Shown in pieces: positions 21,570 through 29,810 of a DNA stretch of 37,162 nt. Position 1 is the first letter of the stretch, and each line of letters opens with the position of its first letter. The stretch comes from a virus. Where the stretch lies: positions 1-37,162 of the IMG/VR virus record IMGVR_UViG_3300027762_000019; one strand, 5' to 3'. Below the pieces are notes generated by a model that saw nothing but the letters and a program-made list of their open reading frames with translations, was not told where the DNA came from and did not search any database. Both the position numbers and the translations under genes were made by a program.

Positions 21570-21881
21570 TTATCTGCAATAGCGGTTATATAGTTCTTCG
21601 ATCATCGCTTTTTCTTCGTCAGAAATGCCGCCGCCTTCTTCCATTGCTTCTTCCTTCGCTTCTTCAGCAGGAAATAGTTCTTCTTCCTTTTCTTCAACGC
21701 CTTCATGCCCTGCTGCTTTCATCAGGGATCCGAGTTTGTCCATCGGCTCAACCTTTGCAACAGTCATTTCTGCGACAACAGGTTTTTTGCTTAGTTTGCC
21801 TTTGTCCAGTGAATCAACTTCGCCAAGGAGCTCGGCAAGTGCTTTTGATTTTATGTCTTTTTGTTTGTCATTCAAGAACAT
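21570..21881 (-). CDS. Acidic hypothetical protein
   Basis: 103 residues; the second half is very acidic (EEKEEELFPAEEAKEEAMEE) and looks disordered, the first half Lys-rich and helical. AAAGGA precedes the ATG. It lies between the fibre and adaptor genes in the late block. No family recognised; possibly an assembly factor. Confidence 0.5.
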   Translation of the reverse strand: MFLNDKQKDIKSKALAELLGEVDSLDKGKLSKKPVVAEMTVAKVEPMDKLGSLMKAAGHEGVEEKEEELFPAEEAKEEAMEEGGGISDEEKAMIEELYNRYCR

Positions 21882-21991
21882 GTTTTATCCTTTCGTTTGT
21901 TTGTTTCGTTTTCTGCTACCCCCCGCCAGCCAAGCACCGCGAGGATTGCGAGGGAGAGGAGTGACAAAGTGAAGCTGTTTGATAACTTCAT
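21872..21991 (-). CDS. 39-residue membrane or signal-peptide protein
   Basis: An N-terminal hydrophobic helix (FTLSLLSLAILAVLGW, residues 7-22) is followed by a charged tail (ENETNKRKDK). It fills the gap after the fibre gene and overlaps the next gene by 10 bases. The ribosome binding site is weak (GGG nine bases before the ATG), so it depends on coupling if real. Could be a small holin-type peptide; not demonstrated. Confidence 0.35.
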   Translation of the reverse strand: MKLSNSFTLSLLSLAILAVLGWRGVAENETNKRKDKTCS

Positions 21992-21995
21992 GGCG

Positions 21996-24900
21996 TTATA
22001 CCCAATATGTCATTTGTAATGTAATTAACTTGGTTGATGCAGATGCCTGATAAACATACACATCCGAGTTAAATAGTGCGACTTGCACTGCTGATAGGAT
22101 TGTCCCTGTCCCTTCAGCAGTAGCTCCCATACCCGGTACTCCCCATTCATTGGTTCCCGTTGTAGAGAGCTTTGCGGGAGTAGGACATGCGGCAGGTATG
22201 CTAAACGAGATACTTGTTAGACCACTGGCTGCTGTGGTTGACTCAATTCTGGCCCAAAAATCAACTCTATTTCCTACCTTCACCCATTTATATTTTTTAG
22301 AGTCGATAGTACTCCAAGTTCCGCCGTTAATTGTTATGGTCCCTAAATCTCCTTCGGCCCCCTCCTCATAACTCTTGAGCAACCCCGCGCTAGTAGCCGT
22401 TGCAGCACCAAACCCCACAGCCGCTCCTGCCGAAGATTTTGTCGCTACCCAGTAAGCTTCAGAGGATGGCCAATCACCCGTCGGTGAATCATCATTCGAC
22501 ATGTAGACATATCGAGAGAACTCTACAATTGTAGTGTATGCAGTAGCACCAGCATACCAACCAACACCGGAACCTTGTAGCATCGAACCAGCAGCATTAA
22601 CAGAATTGACGATAGGTGTATTTCCAGAACCTATTTTTGCTCCATTAATTGGTTGCCATTGTCTGCCGTCCTTTGATGCCCATATTTGAATACGGTCAGT
22701 AACTTGTACAGGGGTCTGCCATGTTATAGTTTTAACCCGTCCAGCAGATAAAGCACCTCCCATTAGGCTCCCGCCGGGACCATAGACTGTAGTTGTACTG
22801 TCAGCATCCCAAGTGCCACCTACGCTCGCATACTCGACAACATTCTGCCCCAAGTTAACCGTGCCGCTACCTGCCAAGCTACTTATAGGCAGAGAAAATC
22901 TAACCGTCAGTCGGTCAGCCGTGGCCCAAGTCCAAGGCACTGTGTTAGTTATGGAGTTCGATGCGGAATTGGCTGCGAAGCGTACTGAGGTGGCATCATT
23001 GATTCTAACAGAGCCAGTAGCCTGCGTTCCGGCATCATTGTCAAATAGCCAAGCTACTCCGCACACACCTAATTTGGCCACATCTATAACAGAGCCATTT
23101 ATAGTATCGGAGTCGGGTAGAGTAATAGAGAAGGTTCCAGAGAAGGAGCTACTTGCTCCAGCGGTGAAAGCATAGTCGTATTCATAACTATCGCCTACCC
23201 TTCTTCTAGCAGCAGATAACGACCCATCTCCTACGGTAATTCCAGTTATACTTGGGGAACTAAGAGTAGTCCACGGACCAACCACCGCGCCTGTAACAAT
23301 GCTGCCCGGTCCTACTACGACGTCTGAGATTACAAGACCCACATCATCGGCCATGTTCACGCCAGTGCTTTTAAATACAAGTGCAAGAGCCGCTGTAGAT
23401 GCACTGTCAAAAGAAGTAGTAAACACCCCTTCAACCGCCGGGATGTCTGTTGTTACACAAGCATGAAGCACAGTCTGAGGGGATGCCGCTGCCGCAATAT
23501 AAACATCAAGGTTACCTGCTGCATAAGCGCCTACTAGCTTCTGTGACCACGTCACCTTAAGTTTCTTGTTCAGGTCAACGTCGTCAAGAGTGAATGGGTA
23601 GGATATGTAAGCATCTGTACTATCGGCACTTGCTACCGAGAGGATTTTGATACCTGTTCCAGTAGTGTATTCACGAGGCAATTCTGCTGCCGTAGTTGTT
23701 CTCGTGACTGTAAGTTTAGCTGCGTCAGATGTTGCCCAACCAGTGGTTGCGCTTTTCATGCTTGGATTTGTTATGTAGTTCTTTTCACCCTGTCCAGAGC
23801 CAGAGCCGACCTGTATTTCCACACCATTCGGATCGATAGTATAGAGGCTATTGTCACTCTTTGCATATGCTCTAAGCGTGCCAGCTGCAGCAGCTGCTGG
23901 AGTAGTCTCATGATTGAAGGCAGCAAAGTTGTTGATTATCTGCTCAGTCATAGTTTTATTGGTTAGTTCTTCAGAACCTGCAAGCGTGACGGCTGTTCCG
24001 GTTATCGCAGACGCAGGGTGCGAGTCAGCATCAGACCTACCTGTTAGCGCGTTATGGTCAACAGGGTTAAAACCTGACACAGAGACAAGCTGTGCAGCAG
24101 TACCGAGCAGATAGGTCGGAGTAGCTGCGACTTGTGTTGAGTAGGTTAAATTGCTATTTGTCCTGATGAAAGACCAGCGAATATATGGCAAGAATTCACT
24201 AAAAATCGTTTGAAGATTGCCAAGCGCTACGGTTCTAAAATCTTCAGACTGTGCTGCAGATAGTGTTGTGTAAATTTTCTGTCCTGTTAACCACAGCATC
24301 CTGTATGCCTGAGATTCGGTGTCAGCTGTAACAGGGACAAATATTGTATAGACGTTGAACCATCTATTGATATTAGTAATCTCTGTTAACGCTGTTCCTG
24401 TTATTGGATTCTCGTTATACAGTGGATTGCCTGACCCTGGTGTTCCAGTTACCAAATAAGGCAGAGCAGCGCCAGTCACGAATGTTGCGGCATTTGTGTC
24501 AAAATAAAGCTGTGTATAACCTTCAGCAGCAGCAAATGCCGCAATCGTACTGGGCAAGTCCTCATCATTTATAACTGCCTCATCAACATCAGGAGTCACC
24601 GCCGCAATAGTGTTTGTCAGTGCTTCGTAGGATGCGGTAACAGCAGAACCGCCGCTTCCACGATATGTTCCAACCACGTTGTGGAATTCTTTGTGTGCGG
24701 TATGCGGCATAAGTCCATGCACTTCTCTGATAGCAAACTTATATGCCGTGAAATAAATACAGTTTGCAACAAGGCACTTGTCAAAACCGGGAGAAACGGT
24801 TGTTGTCCATACCGATTCACCAGCGCCATTGATAGATAGCCAGTATTTGGTGTCAAGGGTGTCTGTGTGAGCAGTTGAAGTCCATGGCGATGTCAGAGAA

Positions 24901-26231
24901 AGTCTAACGCCAGTCACCCAGTAATAGATTGTGCCGCTCGAGTGAGTCAACGTGATAGTCTGAGCACCTGAGTTGTAGGCTACAACCACGTTAGCACAAT
25001 CTTCAAATCCTGTAGGCTCTGTCGTTGCAGTAACAGCTGCAGTAAGAGGAGCCACGCTTGCTGCTGTTGCAAAGTCTGCTGCTTTGGATCCACTATCCTT
25101 GAGCAGTTTCCCGGTGATTGTGTCAAACGCTGCAAAGTTACTGTCAACAGCAGATGCCGGACCCACAACCCTAGCAGTCAGCTGTGTTTGGATCGCACTT
25201 GTTACGCCGTTAACGTAGCCAATCTCTGCAGCTGTGGTTGTCGCAACAGAAACCACGCCAGAACCGTCAGACACAAGAGCTCTGCTTGCTGTAAGCGCTG
25301 CCATTTTAGAGAACGCAATCGCAGCAGACGCGCTAATCATTGCGTTTGTGATTGCAAGAGCCTTGATGGTCAATGCGGTAGTTTCGTCAGCTTTTATATC
25401 ACCAGTTGTATTTGTGTTAATTGGCACAGGAAGGTTAGAAGAATCGCCAACCAAAATATTATGCTGTGTAAGAGCAAGACCAGGCACGCTTGCCCACTCC
25501 AAATGACCAAGAGCCGACATAACTAACGCTTGACCAGAAATACCGTCAGCATCGGGAAGAATTAAATCGTAATCCTCTGATGGATCGCCTTTTATTGTTG
25601 TTTTAAAGGTCGTACCAACACTGAACCCTGTTTCTGATTTTACTTCTTGCGCTCCAAAGTCTGGAACAATTTTTGAGCCAACAATTGCAGCATCTGCCGC
25701 AACATCGGCGTCTTTTATGTTGCCAACAGTATCAACAGCAGTCCAAGGTATCGATGCGGCTGTAATATTGATTTTAGAGACATCAATTGCAGCTGTTGCC
25801 GAAATATTTACGTCCTTTATTTCTTGGATTGTGTTATCTGGCGCGTTTATTGCCTTGTTTGTAAGCACCTGCGCCGAAGATATGTCACAAAGTACGATAG
25901 CATCCCAAGTTAAAAAGTTTGCAGAGTTAGGTTTTAAAACCAAGTCTTTATCATTTGCTTCTGAGCGCCATGCCACAGCATCGGCGAAAGCTAGTCGCAG
26001 AACACCAGCTAGTGCTGGTGTAGCAGTTTTTGTTTTCAAATAGATCGCCGAGATACCGTAGGCAGCGCCTAAGTCTAGGTCCGACCCTGTTAGAGCCCAT
26101 GCACCACCGACTTTTGTCAGCATCCCGTCAGGAATTGCGATTAAAAAGTTAGATACCGCATCACCCCAAGCGACGTCGTCCGTCGCGGGGATTGTATAGG
26201 TAACGCCGTTATACACAATGTTAGTTGACAT
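21996..26231 (-). CDS. Tail fibre / receptor-binding protein
   Basis: 1411 residues, the largest gene. The N-terminal half has repeated short segments typical of trimeric fibres (IKDADVAADAAIVGSKIV, AMISASAAIAFSKMAALT, AEIGYVNGVTSAIQTQL). From about 812 a module starting NYITNPSMKSATTGW looks like a carbohydrate-binding-type jelly roll. The C-terminal 350 residues hold VGDSYEYDYAFTAG and an ending YKWVKVGNRVDFWARI ... LQMTYWV, typical of receptor-binding tips. Expected to attach by its N-terminus to the tail and to recognise the host surface. Ala/Thr/Ser-rich. No chaperone gene seen next to it. Confidence 0.75.
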   Translation of the reverse strand: MSTNIVYNGVTYTIPATDDVAWGDAVSNFLIAIPDGMLTKVGGAWALTGSDLDLGAAYGISAIYLKTKTATPALAGVLRLAFADAVAWRSEANDKDLVLKPNSANFLTWDAIVLCDISSAQVLTNKAINAPDNTIQEIKDVNISATAAIDVSKINITAASIPWTAVDTVGNIKDADVAADAAIVGSKIVPDFGAQEVKSETGFSVGTTFKTTIKGDPSEDYDLILPDADGISGQALVMSALGHLEWASVPGLALTQHNILVGDSSNLPVPINTNTTGDIKADETTALTIKALAITNAMISASAAIAFSKMAALTASRALVSDGSGVVSVATTTAAEIGYVNGVTSAIQTQLTARVVGPASAVDSNFAAFDTITGKLLKDSGSKAADFATAASVAPLTAAVTATTEPTGFEDCANVVVAYNSGAQTITLTHSSGTIYYWVTGVRLSLTSPWTSTAHTDTLDTKYWLSINGAGESVWTTTVSPGFDKCLVANCIYFTAYKFAIREVHGLMPHTAHKEFHNVVGTYRGSGGSAVTASYEALTNTIAAVTPDVDEAVINDEDLPSTIAAFAAAEGYTQLYFDTNAATFVTGAALPYLVTGTPGSGNPLYNENPITGTALTEITNINRWFNVYTIFVPVTADTESQAYRMLWLTGQKIYTTLSAAQSEDFRTVALGNLQTIFSEFLPYIRWSFIRTNSNLTYSTQVAATPTYLLGTAAQLVSVSGFNPVDHNALTGRSDADSHPASAITGTAVTLAGSEELTNKTMTEQIINNFAAFNHETTPAAAAAGTLRAYAKSDNSLYTIDPNGVEIQVGSGSGQGEKNYITNPSMKSATTGWATSDAAKLTVTRTTTAAELPREYTTGTGIKILSVASADSTDAYISYPFTLDDVDLNKKLKVTWSQKLVGAYAAGNLDVYIAAAASPQTVLHACVTTDIPAVEGVFTTSFDSASTAALALVFKSTGVNMADDVGLVISDVVVGPGSIVTGAVVGPWTTLSSPSITGITVGDGSLSAARRRVGDSYEYDYAFTAGASSSFSGTFSITLPDSDTINGSVIDVAKLGVCGVAWLFDNDAGTQATGSVRINDATSVRFAANSASNSITNTVPWTWATADRLTVRFSLPISSLAGSGTVNLGQNVVEYASVGGTWDADSTTTVYGPGGSLMGGALSAGRVKTITWQTPVQVTDRIQIWASKDGRQWQPINGAKIGSGNTPIVNSVNAAGSMLQGSGVGWYAGATAYTTIVEFSRYVYMSNDDSPTGDWPSSEAYWVATKSSAGAAVGFGAATATSAGLLKSYEEGAEGDLGTITINGGTWSTIDSKKYKWVKVGNRVDFWARIESTTAASGLTSISFSIPAACPTPAKLSTTGTNEWGVPGMGATAEGTGTILSAVQVALFNSDVYVYQASASTKLITLQMTYWV

Positions 26232-26250
26232 ATAAAATCCCCGCTTTGGG

Positions 26251-26850
26251 TTAATATTGTTTTCCGTACACTCTCGCCGTTACGGTCAAAGCGCCAGCTG
26301 GTACGGTTAATACCAATTGGAGATTTTTGTAAAACTTGTCGAGGATAGGAAGTAGCTTGACAGTACCAGCTGTAAAGTTACCGGATCCAACGCTAAGCGT
26401 TACATAGTTAGTACCATCGTTTGACGCATACAAATCAATTGCACAAGTACCAAGAGCAGCAGGAGTGATAGTTTGAGTGTCACCAACCCCACCAGCTGTC
26501 GTGATATCCACAGCAGTACCTGCAAAGGCATTCGCTGCAGAAGTTGCAAACTTGATTGTAGCAGCATCAACTTTGATGATGTAGTAAGTGCCAGCCGAAA
26601 GACCACCAGGAGCAGCACCAGAAGTGGTTGTTACAACTTTGAGCCCTGTAAGAAAACCATGAGCAGCGATTGTGACTGTGTTCGCTAAGACAGTTACATC
26701 CGTATCGGTAAATTCTTTTGCTGCAGGAGTAGCGTCAACACAAACAAGCTGAACGGATCCCTGATCAAAGTCGTCCATGTCGAATTCAACGGTGTCGTTA
26801 TAAGTAAAGGTTTCTGCGTTTATCAAAATATCATTTCGAGTAATTAACAT
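26251..26850 (-). CDS. Capsid-associated beta protein with a module shared with the tail hub
   Basis: 199 residues, beta-rich, Thr/Ala/Gly-rich. Residues about 51-125 hold HGFLTGLKVVTTTSGAAPGG, LSAGTYYIIKVDAATIKFA and GTAVDITTAGG, the same module as in the 925-residue hub. The last 60 residues form another beta unit (CAIDLYASNDGTNYVTLSVG). Probably a decoration or minor capsid protein, or a fibre-attachment protein since the fibre gene is next. The function is inferred from position. Confidence 0.5.
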   Translation of the reverse strand: MLITRNDILINAETFTYNDTVEFDMDDFDQGSVQLVCVDATPAAKEFTDTDVTVLANTVTIAAHGFLTGLKVVTTTSGAAPGGLSAGTYYIIKVDAATIKFATSAANAFAGTAVDITTAGGVGDTQTITPAALGTCAIDLYASNDGTNYVTLSVGSGNFTAGTVKLLPILDKFYKNLQLVLTVPAGALTVTARVYGKQY

Positions 26851-26859
26851 AAAACCCCC

Positions 26860-27408
26860 TTATAAACCCCGTGAATAGGTGATAGGAGCAGAGTTAGCAC
26901 CACCAGCACCACCAGCCATTGCAGCTGCAGAAAGACCGTAAGCATTAGCGTCCGAAGTCGCCATAGCGAACAGGTTTCCAACAACACCAGCTTGGTTAGC
27001 TGTTACAGTCACAACACCAAGAGCGCTTGTTGCACTAACATAAATGTTGAGTGTAGCAAGAGCATTGATACATGCAGCAAGAGCAGTTGCATCAGCTGTG
27101 GCATTTGCACCAATGTTAAACTGAGCGCCAGAAGCGCCAGAAGCCTTTGCTGTAATCGTTATTCCGCAAATTGTTACTGTGTCGTTAGCGTCAAGCTCTG
27201 CGTGAGTAATTGTGATTGTTCCAGAAGCACGAACAGCTGCAACAGTCGCCTTTTGAGCAATTACATTGCCGCTGATTGTTCCACTGGCTAACCGGCGAAA
27301 CAGTCTTTCAAGACGAATGCACTCGCCTCTTGGATCGGTTGACGAACGGACATAGTCGTTTAACTCTGCCCGGGATGCATTGACAGTAATATTCAATGAA
27401 GCTGTCAT
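26860..27408 (-). CDS. Minor capsid / decoration-like protein
   Basis: 182 residues. A short N-terminal part with RGECIRLERLFRRLASG precedes a beta domain at about 60-180 with SGTITITHAELDANDTVTI and ITAKASGASGAQFNIG, an Ala/Gly-rich fold common in phage surface proteins. AAGGAG precedes the ATG. It follows the capsid gene after a hairpin, the usual place for a decoration protein. No firm family. Confidence 0.5.
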   Translation of the reverse strand: MTASLNITVNASRAELNDYVRSSTDPRGECIRLERLFRRLASGTISGNVIAQKATVAAVRASGTITITHAELDANDTVTICGITITAKASGASGAQFNIGANATADATALAACINALATLNIYVSATSALGVVTVTANQAGVVGNLFAMATSDANAYGLSAAAMAGGAGGANSAPITYSRGL

Positions 27409-27424
27409 TAGTAAAATCTCCTTT

Positions 27425-27461
27425 CAAAGAGAAAAGGGGAGAAGGACATGCCTACTCCCCT
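27425..27461 (-). terminator. Hairpin after the major capsid gene
   Basis: On the minus strand AGGGGAG-T-AGG pairs with CCT-T-CTCCCCT (10 bp and one mismatch, loop CATGT, 27435-27461), followed by TTTTCTCTTT. It lies 13 bases after the capsid stop. Probably a partial terminator that lowers expression of later genes relative to capsid, or a 3'-end stabiliser. Confidence 0.65.
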
Positions 27462-27474
27462 AGATTGGAGTGAA

Positions 27475-28752
27475 TTAAGAGTTAACGATGCCAGTAAACT
27501 TCACAGCCATCGCGGGTCTGCTGAGAAGTACCGCGAATTCTGCACCTGCTCGGAGACTGTATCCAGCATAGCCGGGGATCTCCTGGAAGAATTCGTCAGT
27601 CTTTCCGGGACGTTGGAACGATAATTCTTTCGCGCCAACTCGAGACAAATACTTGGGTGGAAGCAAGAATGCTTCGCCTTCCTTAACGATGTTGTTCACC
27701 ATTACAGTGATCTTACCGTTAGGACCAGCGTAGCAGATTCCTTCGGCGCCAGTATCAGCTTCTTTAGAAGAATACGAGGAGTCGTACATTCTAAGAGCAG
27801 CCTGGTCACTGTTCAGGTTCTGGTAGGTAACAGCAGAAACGAGAAGAACCGCGTCGCTGTTTAGACCACCAACGGAAACTGCAAGAGCAGCACCAGAAAG
27901 AACCTTTGCCATGGTCAGCGAAGCGCTACCGCAAGCATAGGTTTGTCCTTGCCACAGAGGATAAACTGTTGGGTCGATACCGAAGTAGGTAGCGCCGCCA
28001 ACGATTTGCTTCTCAAGACCAACCATGTCGTTCTCATAAGCGCCTTTTGGAACAAAGAACACTGTGTAAGATGCTTTTGCAGTATCAATTGCTCCAGCAA
28101 GGTTTGCAGAAGCGCAAGTCATAGTGATTGTGCGAGTAGAAGCTACAACTTTGGTAACTGTGCAAGTTGTGTTGGTAGTATCTGCAATTTTAGTGATAGT
28201 GCCAGAGTTGTCTTGATATGCCTCAAGAACCGCGCCTACTGCTCCACCCCAAATGCCTGCAGACCACTGTGCTTGGGTGATAACAACAGTCTGAACAGCT
28301 GTTGCTGCAGAAGTTGTAGAAGCTGTTCCCCAACCAGTTGTAGACTTGCCGTACAACATAGAAATTTCGAGGTATCGAGCAAGAGAATCAAACATTACGC
28401 GTGCTCTCAGGGTCGATTCCGTCAGAAAAGTTTGCTTGGAATTGGCCATTCTGTTTGCAACAGATTCAGAAATCTGTGTAAGCAAAATGATTGGAGCAGC
28501 ATCAACTTCAATCTCGTCATATGCCGCTGCAGAAGCGCTATTCAAAGCGAAAACAGAACCGTCACCATAAGTCACGCCATTTTCATGACTCAGCTGAACA
28601 GGTACCAAATATTTACGGCCTTCTTTTGTCGCCTCCGTAATTTCTGGAATTAACTTCATTAAAACGGCGTTTTCGGGGAGCAAAGTTTGACTTTTGTCCT
28701 GGATATATTTGAACTGTGTATTTAAACTTGTGAGTGTATTTTCACCAGCCAT
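27475..28752 (-). CDS. Major capsid protein
   Basis: 425 residues. Assigned from position after the scaffold gene and from composition: N-terminal helical segment (TSLNTQFKYIQDKSQTLLPENA), an extended E-loop-like region, a beta-rich insertion at about 150-235 (ITKIADTTNTTCTVTKV), and a C-terminal part with PGYAGYSLRAGAEFAVLL. The fold is likely HK97. The ATG at 28752 has AAAGG upstream; the frame runs to 28800 without a better start. A hairpin follows the stop. Confidence 0.75.
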   Translation of the reverse strand: MAGENTLTSLNTQFKYIQDKSQTLLPENAVLMKLIPEITEATKEGRKYLVPVQLSHENGVTYGDGSVFALNSASAAAYDEIEVDAAPIILLTQISESVANRMANSKQTFLTESTLRARVMFDSLARYLEISMLYGKSTTGWGTASTTSAATAVQTVVITQAQWSAGIWGGAVGAVLEAYQDNSGTITKIADTTNTTCTVTKVVASTRTITMTCASANLAGAIDTAKASYTVFFVPKGAYENDMVGLEKQIVGGATYFGIDPTVYPLWQGQTYACGSASLTMAKVLSGAALAVSVGGLNSDAVLLVSAVTYQNLNSDQAALRMYDSSYSSKEADTGAEGICYAGPNGKITVMVNNIVKEGEAFLLPPKYLSRVGAKELSFQRPGKTDEFFQEIPGYAGYSLRAGAEFAVLLSRPAMAVKFTGIVNS

Positions 28753-28907
28753 GATATTAAACCTTTCATAAATTTTTTTTGATAATATTTTACGGCACAA
28801 AACTAATTTGGGTTTTGCTCATTCTGGCTTGTCGCTAGGTTGTCCCGAAGGGAGCCATATGCGAGGCTATTGAATTGCTTATCCTCTACTACATATGGTT
28901 AATATGG
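28753..28907 (-). promoter_or_regulatory. Leader region of the capsid gene
   Basis: 155 bases between scaffold and capsid, the longest gap in the late block. It contains two tandem copies of ATATGGTTA (about 28893-28910), a small hairpin TCCC-GAA-GGGA near 28842-28851, and an AT-rich stretch (minus strand TAAAATATTATC) that could be a -10. I suggest a promoter or RNA-processing site to raise capsid output. No ORF with a good start is present. Confidence 0.35.
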
Positions 28908-29810
28908 TTAACGGCTCATCAAACTTTTCATGACATCGCGCTCCCAGTCTTTTCCTGACAGCTTTTTGACAGGCTCATTCTTTTGCATTCCCTTACCAGG
29001 AACGAAAGTATGACCCTCTTTTGGCGTGGTAGTCTTTAGGCGCTTCAAGTCCGAAGTGCGGATCTTCTTCGCAGCATCATCACCGAGCATTTTTAGCAGC
29101 GTGTCACCGTCAACGGTACCAAGGAGCTCCTTGATATCTTCCATGTAGTCCGCACGAACGGCGTCAATGTACTCGATTGGATCCCGATCAACACCAGAGT
29201 CAATGTCGACCTTCATGTACTCGGCTATTCTTCTGACGGTTCCTGTAGTTCTAGGCAGTCCGCTAGAAGCAAGAGCCTTGCTGATTTTCTGATCATACTC
29301 GTTTCGATAATGTTCATGTTCCCTAAGTCGCTGCTGCTCAGATTCTGACTTTGCTCGTTCCGCTTCTTGCGCTTCCAGTATCTCAAGACGCCGTTCCTTC
29401 TCTCTTTGAGCCTTTTCATGTGGCGACATTTGTTCATCCTGCAGTTGCTCCCAAATGTAATCCTCGGCGACTTTGCGAAAGTTTATGCCAAGACTTTTAT
29501 CAGCAAGCACGCTCTTGGGATTTTCCCTAAGACGCTTCATGAAATCGTCTGCCTCTTTTTTCATCTTCGCCGCTTCTTGCCACGTTTCAGTAGCAGCTGC
29601 GCCTTTTTGTGCATACTCATGGTATTTGGTTTCATCAACGTCGATTTCACGACCTTTAATCTTTAGCTTTTTGTACGCTGCTGCTGCTGCCTTCTCTGCT
29701 TTCTGCTCCGCTTCTGGCGTTTCTGTTGGTTCTGCGAAAGCAGGATTAATGCCAGGTGGAACGGATCCACCTGTTGACTCTGGTGCTGTGCTTGTTGCAT
29801 CTGTTTCCAT
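28908..29810 (-). CDS. Scaffolding protein
   Basis: 300 residues, highly charged and helical: acidic Thr/Pro N-terminus, coiled coil at about 80-180 (EKAQREKERRLEILEAQEAERAK), and a basic C-terminus with DWERDVMKSLMSR. Charge, coiled coil and position between portal and capsid fit an assembly scaffold, whose basic C-terminus usually binds capsid protein. GGAGTATAA lies before the ATG, immediately after the portal stop. Confidence 0.7.
   Translation of the reverse strand: METDATSTAPESTGGSVPPGINPAFAEPTETPEAEQKAEKAAAAAYKKLKIKGREIDVDETKYHEYAQKGAAATETWQEAAKMKKEADDFMKRLRENPKSVLADKSLGINFRKVAEDYIWEQLQDEQMSPHEKAQREKERRLEILEAQEAERAKSESEQQRLREHEHYRNEYDQKISKALASSGLPRTTGTVRRIAEYMKVDIDSGVDRDPIEYIDAVRADYMEDIKELLGTVDGDTLLKMLGDDAAKKIRTSDLKRLKTTTPKEGHTFVPGKGMQKNEPVKKLSGKDWERDVMKSLMSR

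Noticed and set aside
21996-26231. Diversity-generating retroelement target at the fibre C-terminus
   Set aside because: No reverse transcriptase gene and no template repeat near the fibre.
27943-28653. 236-codon plus-strand frame opposite the capsid gene
   Set aside because: Cys/Ser/Arg-rich translation typical of the complement of an Ala/Thr-rich gene.
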